A stretch of DNA of 9,832 nt from Betaproteobacteria bacterium (GTDB taxonomy: Bacteria > Pseudomonadota > Gammaproteobacteria > Burkholderiales > SG8-39), in the NCBI GenBank assembly GCA_029865405.1, contig JAOUGZ010000068.1, positions 1 to 9,832 on the forward strand. The letters are read 5' to 3'. Positions 6,042 to 9,832 of this stretch are shown here, one piece after another. Numbering within the stretch: position 1 is the stretch's first letter; each line of letters starts with the position of its first letter. The notes beneath the pieces were generated by a model. The model did no database searches, was not told the origin of the DNA, and was given only the letters and a program-made list of their open reading frames with translations. The position numbers and the translations under genes were made by a program.

Positions 6042-6599
6042 TCAGGCCTTGGCTTCCTTCGGCACAAACTTCAGCGCCACGCCGTTGTTGCAGTAGCGCA
6101 GGCCCGTGGGCGCCGGCCCGTCCTTGAAGACATGCCCGTGGTGGCCGCCACAGCGCTTGCAGTGGTACTCCGTTCGCGGGTAGACGATGAAGTAGTCGGT
6201 CTTGGTCTCGAAGACACCGGGAATGGTGGTGAAAAAGCTCGGCCAGCCGGTGCCGCTGTCGAACTTCATCGCCGAGGTGAACAGCGGCAGGTCGCAACCG
6301 GCGCACACGAACACACCCTGGCGCTTCTCGCGGTCGAGCGGGCTGGTGCCGGCGCGCTCGGTGCCTTCCTTTCGCATCACGTTGAAGGCGGCGGGCGTGA
6401 GTCGCTTGCGCCATTCGTCGTCGGACAACTTGAGCGGCTCGTCGGCCGAGGGCGTCGCCACGCCCGTGGCGAGGAACGCCTTCCAGTTCTGCTGCAGCTC
6501 TTCGACCATCGCCATTCCTTTCTTCTGCGCATGGGCAAGCCAGGACACCCCGGTGAGGGGGAGGGCGAGCAGCGCGCCAAGTAGATTGCGTCGATTCAT
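6042..6599 (-). CDS. msrB: Exported peptide-methionine (R)-S-oxide reductase MsrB
   Basis: This 185-residue enzyme reduces methionine-R-sulfoxide in oxidised proteins. The N-terminus MNRRNLLGALLALPL...AHA (1-24) is an export signal with twin arginines that could be Tat-type, so the enzyme should work in the periplasm or be anchored outside the inner membrane. The MsrB domain runs from about 56 to 180: Zn-binding pairs C99/C102 (CAGC) and C147/C150 (CKRC), SGTGWPSF (115-122), the GHVF segment (155-158), and the catalytic cysteine C170 in RYCNNG. No MsrA domain is fused and no msrA is adjacent. The ATG at 6599 follows AAGGAGG four bases upstream, a strong ribosome site. The reductant partner (thioredoxin-like or other periplasmic donor) is not encoded here. 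Confidence 0.95.
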   Translation of the reverse strand: MNRRNLLGALLALPLTGVSWLAHAQKKGMAMVEELQQNWKAFLATGVATPSADEPLKLSDDEWRKRLTPAAFNVMRKEGTERAGTSPLDREKRQGVFVCAGCDLPLFTSAMKFDSGTGWPSFFTTIPGVFETKTDYFIVYPRTEYHCKRCGGHHGHVFKDGPAPTGLRYCNNGVALKFVPKEAKA

Positions 6600-6652
6600 G
6601 GGGCCTCCTTGCGCAGTTTAGTCGCAATCCGGCGCCGTTCCTGACAAGCGAA

Positions 6653-6676
6653 AACGGCCAGCGGCTGCTGGCCGTT
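6653..6676 (-). terminator. Intrinsic terminator of the small His-rich protein gene
   Basis: A perfect 10-bp stem, AACGGCCAGC paired with GCTGGCCGTT around a four-base loop, lies 24 bases past the stop codon of the minus-strand gene at 6701-7024. In that direction the stem runs into TTTTCGCTT, a short T-rich tail. It separates this gene from msrB, which is on the same strand downstream. Confidence 0.75.
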
Positions 6677-6700
6677 GGACCTGCGGTGCGCCGGCGAGTT

Positions 6701-7024
6701 CTAGTAGCCGGCGTGGCTGGCGATGACCGCGCCGATCATGGCGCCGACGATCAGGCCGCCGAGCACGTCGTGCGAGTCGCGGTGACGGTAGGCCACCACG
6801 GGGGCGTGCCGCACGACCACAGGCCGCTGGTACGCGTACGCGGGCCGATAAGCGTGCTGGCGGTACCCTTGCCAGCGGTGCTGTGCGTAGTGCGGGGCGT
6901 GCTGATGGACAACCACCACGCGCTTGTGGCCATGGCCACCCCGGTATCCGTCGGCCAGGGCGGGCGTGGTGCTCAACAGCGCGGCGCCGGCCAGGGCGGC
7001 GAGTGCGAAGGTCTTTTTCAGCAT
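6701..7024 (-). CDS. Small exported His/Tyr-rich protein with C-terminal glycine zipper, function unknown
   Basis: I do not recognise a named family. The protein has 107 residues. Residues 1-24 are a clear signal peptide (MLKKTFALAALAG...TPALA), so the mature form is periplasmic or envelope-associated. The mature part of 83 residues contains 11 histidines (31, 33, 40, 42, 45, 49, 57, 73, 81, 85, 104) and many tyrosines and arginines in a low-complexity stretch with repeated VVV and AYR pieces. The end has a glycine zipper, G90-xxx-G94-xxx-G98-xxx-A102, suggesting membrane insertion or oligomerisation. Metal binding is a plausible but untested guess. The ATG at 7024 has AAGGAG about seven bases upstream; an in-frame ATG at 7048 would spoil the signal peptide. 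A strong terminator follows and a cluster of GTAAC sites lies upstream, so it looks like a singly transcribed, regulated gene. Confidence 0.75.
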   Translation of the reverse strand: MLKKTFALAALAGAALLSTTPALADGYRGGHGHKRVVVVHQHAPHYAQHRWQGYRQHAYRPAYAYQRPVVVRHAPVVAYRHRDSHDVLGGLIVGAMIGAVIASHAGY

Positions 7025-7097
7025 GTCGGTCTCCTTTACTCGTTGCACCGGCCACCCATTGGCGCCGGCGATGGAGACAGGATGGAGCGGCCGGTAC

Positions 7098-7130
7098 GTA
7101 ACGTGTGTAACGGTGTGTTACCCGCGTAAC
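7098..7130. promoter_or_regulatory. Cluster of four GTAAC/GTTAC half-sites upstream of the His-rich protein gene
   Basis: On the plus strand GTAAC occurs at 7098-7102, 7107-7111 and 7126-7130, with the inverse GTTAC at 7117-7121. Successive copies are 9, 10 and 9 bases apart, about one helical turn. Tandem half-sites with this spacing and a GTTAC(A) core resemble binding sites of OmpR-family response regulators (for example OmpR and RstA sites). The cluster lies 74-106 bases upstream of the ATG at 7024 and overlaps the last codons of the transglutaminase-like gene. I see no clear -10 element downstream of it. Confidence 0.45.
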
Positions 7131-7804
7131 GGCCGCCGGGGCTGCTTGCGGCGCTTGCCCGCAGGCCGGGCGTACTGGTGCAGGGCGCCCAGCCTGCGCT
7201 CGAACGGATCACGGCGCACGAGCCGGCGTTCCTCCGCGGGCGAGAGCAAGGAATAGTGGTGCAGCTCGTCCAGGCGCTCGGCCACGGTCCAGGCCCCCTT
7301 CGGCGCGGTCACCCAATCGGCGGGCCGCAGGACGCGCAGGTCGAAGGGCCGCGAATAGGCGCGCAGGGTCTTGTGCTCCCTCTTGTTGGTGTATTCGTGC
7401 AGATAGGACATCGCCAGCTCGCGCAGGCTGCGATACACGGGATCGCGCCAGCGCAGGGTGATGCCGTTGGTCTTGGAGATGGCGCCCCAGCGGCCCCGGC
7501 GGCGGAACAGCGCCACCACGTGGTCGTCGTCGCGCACCGCGCGCATGTCGAGGAGCAACGGCGGCTCGCCGTGCACCCAGAGCGCGGCCGCGGCCAGCAT
7601 GGCGCCCTCGATGCAGTGCGCGCGCCGCGTGCGCAGCACCTCGCGCACGCTGTTGCAGGTGTCGCCCTGCAGCTCGAAGTTCTGCTTCAGATCGTAGAGG
7701 AACGCCTGCGCCTTGCGCGGCGAATCCAGCCGGCGCAGCACGGCAAACTCGGCCTTGGTCAGACCGAGCTCTTCGCGCCGCGCGAATCTGCGTCGTGTCG
7801 TCAT
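7118..7804 (-). CDS. Transglutaminase-like superfamily protein, function unknown
   Basis: This 228-residue protein has no signal peptide or membrane helix. The central part resembles the transglutaminase-like cysteine-protease fold: a cysteine in RRAHCIEGAMLAAAALW (C64 near the start of a helix), a histidine in RDDDHVVALF (H95), and a later polar WGAISKTN segment (106-113) that could supply the third residue. RDPVYRSLRELAMSYLHEY (120-138) and TLRAYSRPFDL (146-156) complete a pattern I have seen in uncharacterised proteins of this kind. The last 15 residues are very basic (RPAGKRRKQPRRPLRG), which could mean nucleic-acid or membrane contact. Whether it cross-links, cleaves or binds is unknown. 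ATG 7804 is chosen, but no ribosome site is visible; in-frame ATGs at 7822 and 7846 are alternatives. It is divergent from the DUF1428 operon. Confidence 0.7.
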   Translation of the reverse strand: MTTRRRFARREELGLTKAEFAVLRRLDSPRKAQAFLYDLKQNFELQGDTCNSVREVLRTRRAHCIEGAMLAAAALWVHGEPPLLLDMRAVRDDDHVVALFRRRGRWGAISKTNGITLRWRDPVYRSLRELAMSYLHEYTNKREHKTLRAYSRPFDLRVLRPADWVTAPKGAWTVAERLDELHHYSLLSPAEERRLVRRDPFERRLGALHQYARPAGKRRKQPRRPLRG

Positions 7805-7815
7805 GGGGACACATC

Positions 7816-7845
7816 TTGACATGGCCCGGCTGTCGGGTGGATACA
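7816..7845 (+). promoter_or_regulatory. Candidate promoter of the DUF1428-DUF427-MFS operon
   Basis: A perfect -35 hexamer TTGACA (7816-7821) is followed after 18 bases by GATACA (7840-7845), a weak -10 (three of six matches). The direct repeat ACATGGCCC (7819-7827 and 7843-7851) straddles both elements and might bind a regulator. It is about 55 bases upstream of the ATG at 7901. The rest of the 96-bp gap holds a CCGGCGCCGG palindrome (7851-7860) and the ribosome site. Confidence 0.3.
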
Positions 7846-7900
7846 TGGCCCCGGCGCCGGACGAGTCCAGTTCCGGAGCAACCAGCAGGAGGTCGGACGG

Positions 7901-8260
7901 ATGAGCTACGTAGACGGATTTCTGCTGCCCGTGCCAAAGAAGAACCGCGAGGCCTACCGCCGCATCGCGCGCAAGGCGGGCAAGGTGTGGCGCGAGCACG
8001 GCGCGCTCGCCTACGTCGAGTGCATCGCCGACGACGTGAAACCGGGCAAGTGGACCTCGTTCCCGCAGGCGGTGAAGCTGAAGCCCGGCGAGGCGGTGTG
8101 GTTCTCGTGGATCCTGTACAACTCGCGCAAGCACCGCGACCGCGTGCTCGCCAAGGTGATGCAGGACAAGCGCCTCAAGCCGATGATGGATCCGGAGGCG
8201 ATGCCCTTCGACGGCCGGCGCATGATGTGGGGCGGGTTCAAGGTGATGGTGGACCTGTGA
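7901..8260 (+). CDS. DUF1428 family protein (YbaA-like)
   Basis: This 119-residue cytosolic protein matches DUF1428, the family of E. coli YbaA (about 117 residues), over its full length. Conserved pieces are YVDGF (3-7), VPKKNREAYRRIA (11-23), GALAYVEC (34-41), the VWFSWI strand (66-71), MPFDGRRM (101-108) and GGF (111-113). The fold is a ferredoxin-like dimeric alpha-beta barrel type, but no reaction is established for the family. AGGAGG lies eight bases before the ATG. It is the first gene of a plus-strand run leading to an MFS exporter. Confidence 0.9.
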   Translation: MSYVDGFLLPVPKKNREAYRRIARKAGKVWREHGALAYVECIADDVKPGKWTSFPQAVKLKPGEAVWFSWILYNSRKHRDRVLAKVMQDKRLKPMMDPEAMPFDGRRMMWGGFKVMVDL

Positions 8261-8293
8261 TGAGCACCGTTGCCGAACGATGAGGACGCGGTC

Positions 8294-8376
8294 ATGAGCA
8301 ATCCCGTAGTGCACTGGGAGATGATGTCGAAGCGGGCGAGGGCGGCATGATGGGGCTGTGGAAGGCGGCGAAATGA
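8294..8376 (+). pseudogene. Remnant of a VOC-family (glyoxalase/bleomycin resistance-like) gene with internal deletion
   Basis: The ATG at 8294, preceded by GAGGA, opens with MSNPVVHWEMMSK, a typical beginning of small VOC-superfamily proteins, then after codon 13 (8330-8332) runs into unrelated residues and a TGA at 8348. In another frame, 8335-8376 encodes GEGGMMGLWKAAK and a stop, which looks like the end of the same kind of protein (DPEG...GLW type). The middle, roughly 90-100 codons in normal members, is missing, and the junction near 8332-8335 shifts the frame. The stop of the C-terminal piece overlaps the DUF427 start codon as ATGA, the arrangement expected of an intact operon gene. 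VOC identity rests on two short ends only, so it is moderately sure. An assembly error could give the same picture. Confidence 0.55.
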
Positions 8377-8756
8377 CCCCGCCCGCCCCCAATCCCGCGC
8401 CCGGCTTCAAGAAGACCCCGCGCAGCCACATCGTCACGCGCCTGGCCGGGGCGCGCGTGCGGGTGACGCTGAAGGGCGAGGTGATCGCCGACACGCGCAG
8501 CGCGATCGAGATGAAGGAAGGCGACTACCCACCCGTTTATTACTTCCCGCGGCGCGACGTGAAGTTGGCGCGCCTCGCGCGCACCGCGCACGGCACGCAC
8601 TGTCCGTACAAGGGCAACGCCTCCTACTTCTCGATCGTCGACGGCCCAGAGAACGCCGTGTGGAGCTACGAGCAGCCCTACGACGAGATGCTCGACATCA
8701 AGGATCTGCTCGCCTTCTACCCGAACAAGGTCGGGATCGCCGTCACGCATGAGTAA
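8373..8756 (+). CDS. DUF427 domain-containing protein
   Basis: This 127-residue protein matches DUF427 (PF04248). Visible features are RVRVTLKGEVIADT (28-41), the EGDYPPVYYFPRRDV segment (49-63), the hallmark THCPYKG (75-81) with ASYFSI after it, ENAVWSYE (93-100) and AFYPNKV (114-120). The family is small, cytosolic and of unknown function. The ATG at 8373 overlaps the stop of the VOC remnant (ATGA), with GGAAGG about seven bases upstream; an in-frame GTG at 8358 is a less likely start. The 3' end overlaps the MFS gene by eight bases, indicating co-transcription. Confidence 0.9.
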   Translation: MTPPAPNPAPGFKKTPRSHIVTRLAGARVRVTLKGEVIADTRSAIEMKEGDYPPVYYFPRRDVKLARLARTAHGTHCPYKGNASYFSIVDGPENAVWSYEQPYDEMLDIKDLLAFYPNKVGIAVTHE

Positions 8757-9832
8757 GGCAACGCGCCGCGAGTGGATCGGCCTCGCGGTGATCGCGCTGC
8801 CGTGCATGCTCTATTCGATGGACCTGACGGTGCTGAACCTCGCGGTGCCCAAGCTGAGCGCCGCCCTCAGGCCGAGCGCCGCCGAGCTGCTGTGGATCGT
8901 GGACGTCTACGGCTTTCTCGTCGCCGGCTCGCTCATCACCATGGGGACCATCGGCGATCGCATCGGCCGGCGCCGGCTGCTGATGATCGGGGCCGCGGCC
9001 TTCGGTGCCGCCTCCGTGCTGGCCGCGTTCTCGAGCACGCCGGCGCTGCTCATCGCGGCGCGCGCACTGCTCGGCATCGCCGGCGCGACGCTGGCACCCT
9101 CGACGCTGTCCCTGATCCGCAACATGTTCCACGACCCGCGCCAGCGCACGGTGGCGGTCAGCGTCTGGATCATGAGCTATTCTGCGGGCGCCGCCATCGG
9201 GCCGCTGGTGGGCGGCGTGTTGCTCGAGTATTTCTGGTGGGGCTCGGTGTTCCTCATCAACGTGCCGGTAATGGCGCTGCTCCTCGCGCTCGCGCCGGCG
9301 CTCCTGCCCGAGTCGCGCGACGCGCAGGCCGGCCGGCTCGACGTGGCGAGCGCGGGGCAGTCGCTGATTGCGGTGCTGGCCGTGATCTACGGCCTGAAGC
9401 GCATCGCCGAGGACGGCGCGGGCTGGCTGCCCGCGGGCGCGATCCTCGCCGGCATCGCCGTCGGCGTCGCGTTCGTGCGCCGGCAGCGCCGCCTGCGTGA
9501 GCCGCTCATCGACCTGGCGCTGTTCCGCATTCCCGCGTTCAGCGCGGCCATCGCCACCAACGTCCTCGGCTTTCTTGCGACCTTCGGCACGTTCCTGTTC
9601 ATCGCCCAGTACCTGCAGTCGGTGCTCGGCCTGGCGCCCCTGCAGGCGGGGTTGTGGAGCACGCCGGCGGCGCTCGCCTTCATCTTCGGCTCGATGGCGA
9701 CGCCCGCGATCGTGCAGCGCTTCAGCCCCGCGCACGTCATCGCCGGCGGCATGACGGTTGCCGCGCTCGGCTTCCTGCTGCTGTCGCAGGTGGCGCAGGC
9801 GGCATCCCCGCTCGCCGCGCTGGTCGTGGGTT
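8749..9832 (+). CDS. MFS drug/metabolite exporter, DHA2 (EmrB/QacA-like) type; 3' end beyond the right edge
   Basis: The first 361 residues are present and the frame stays open at the window end. It is an inner-membrane proton-driven exporter of the 14-helix DHA2 class. Helix 1 carries MDLTVLNLAVP (24-34), the family's D1 motif. Motif A, GTIGDRIGRRR (66-76), lies in the loop between helices 2 and 3. Motif C of antiporters, GAAIGPLVGG (147-156), lies in helix 5, followed by FLINVP (168-173). About ten or eleven hydrophobic segments are visible; the last three or four should follow outside. The closest types I would name are SmvA/QacA-like multidrug pumps, but the substrate cannot be deduced. 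The ATG at 8749 is inside the last codons of DUF427 (8-bp overlap), so translation is probably coupled. No regulator gene is adjacent in this window. Confidence 0.92.
   Translation, partial: MSKATRREWIGLAVIALPCMLYSMDLTVLNLAVPKLSAALRPSAAELLWIVDVYGFLVAGSLITMGTIGDRIGRRRLLMIGAAAFGAASVLAAFSSTPALLIAARALLGIAGATLAPSTLSLIRNMFHDPRQRTVAVSVWIMSYSAGAAIGPLVGGVLLEYFWWGSVFLINVPVMALLLALAPALLPESRDAQAGRLDVASAGQSLIAVLAVIYGLKRIAEDGAGWLPAGAILAGIAVGVAFVRRQRRLREPLIDLALFRIPAFSAAIATNVLGFLATFGTFLFIAQYLQSVLGLAPLQAGLWSTPAALAFIFGSMATPAIVQRFSPAHVIAGGMTVAALGFLLLSQVAQAASPLAALVVG

Noticed and set aside
6615..6647. Possible msrB promoter: TTGTCA (minus strand, 6647-6642) with TAAACT (6620-6615)
   Set aside because: The spacing is 21 bases, too long for a sigma-70 promoter, and no better -10 lies at 16-18 bases.
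6701..7130. His-rich protein and nearby repeats as a possible toxin-antitoxin or RiPP precursor locus
   Set aside because: The protein has a normal Sec signal and glycine zipper, and no maturation or immunity gene is adjacent; the transglutaminase-like gene has its own transcription-scale spacing and no precursor-peptide hallmarks.
8743..9735. A 330-codon minus-strand open frame opposite the MFS gene
   Set aside because: Polar, repetitive composition; the plus strand encodes clear MFS motifs A and C.
1..9832. Mobile element, CRISPR array or tRNA genes
   Set aside because: No transposase, integrase, terminal inverted repeats, regular repeat-spacer pattern or cloverleaf sequence was seen on either strand.

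Overview
The window is GC-rich, densely packed, single-chromosome-style bacterial DNA. The gene content is Gram-negative: an outer-membrane MipA/OmpV-type protein, an Mla-type lipid-transport ATPase, the kinase SrkA and a periplasmic MsrB. The MlaF C-terminal tail (FHYP type) and the general gene style fit a betaproteobacterium, perhaps Burkholderiales-like, but the exact lineage cannot be fixed from this window. I see no rRNA, tRNA, CRISPR array, insertion sequence or phage gene.

Layout from left to right. (1) 1-521, minus: 5' part of an exported cyclase-family (PF04199) hydrolase, cut by the window edge. (2) 608-1969, plus: an outer-membrane protein with a MipA/OmpV-like half and a second C-terminal barrel-like half carrying a PagL-like His-x-Ser motif. 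Its 3' end overlaps by 22 bp the convergent gene (3) 1948-3069, minus: a six-helix membrane diguanylate cyclase with intact GGDEF and I-site. (4) 3108-3743 and 3747-4202, plus: a histidine phosphatase and a DUF3237 protein, a two-gene unit. (5) 4199-5182, minus: SrkA kinase. (6) 5208-6011, plus: an orphan MlaF-type ATPase, divergent from srkA. (7) 6042-6599, minus: exported MsrB. (8) 6701-7024, minus: small exported His/Tyr-rich glycine-zipper protein with a clear terminator and an upstream cluster of GTAAC half-sites. (9) 7118-7804, minus: a transglutaminase-like protein of unknown role. (10) 7901 to the right edge, plus: an operon-like run of DUF1428 (YbaA-like), a decayed VOC-family remnant, DUF427 and a DHA2-type MFS exporter with overlapping start and stop codons.

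Most of the window is ordinary housekeeping and envelope/stress biology: c-di-GMP signalling, methionine-sulfoxide repair, stress kinase, lipid transport. No coherent new defence or mobile system is visible. The points most worth a second look are the two-domain outer-membrane protein, the dyad-symmetric srkA/mlaF start region, the orphan MlaF with Tyr in place of the switch His, the GTAAC cluster in front of the His-rich protein, and the internally deleted VOC gene. All family names come from recognising motifs by eye; no database search was run.
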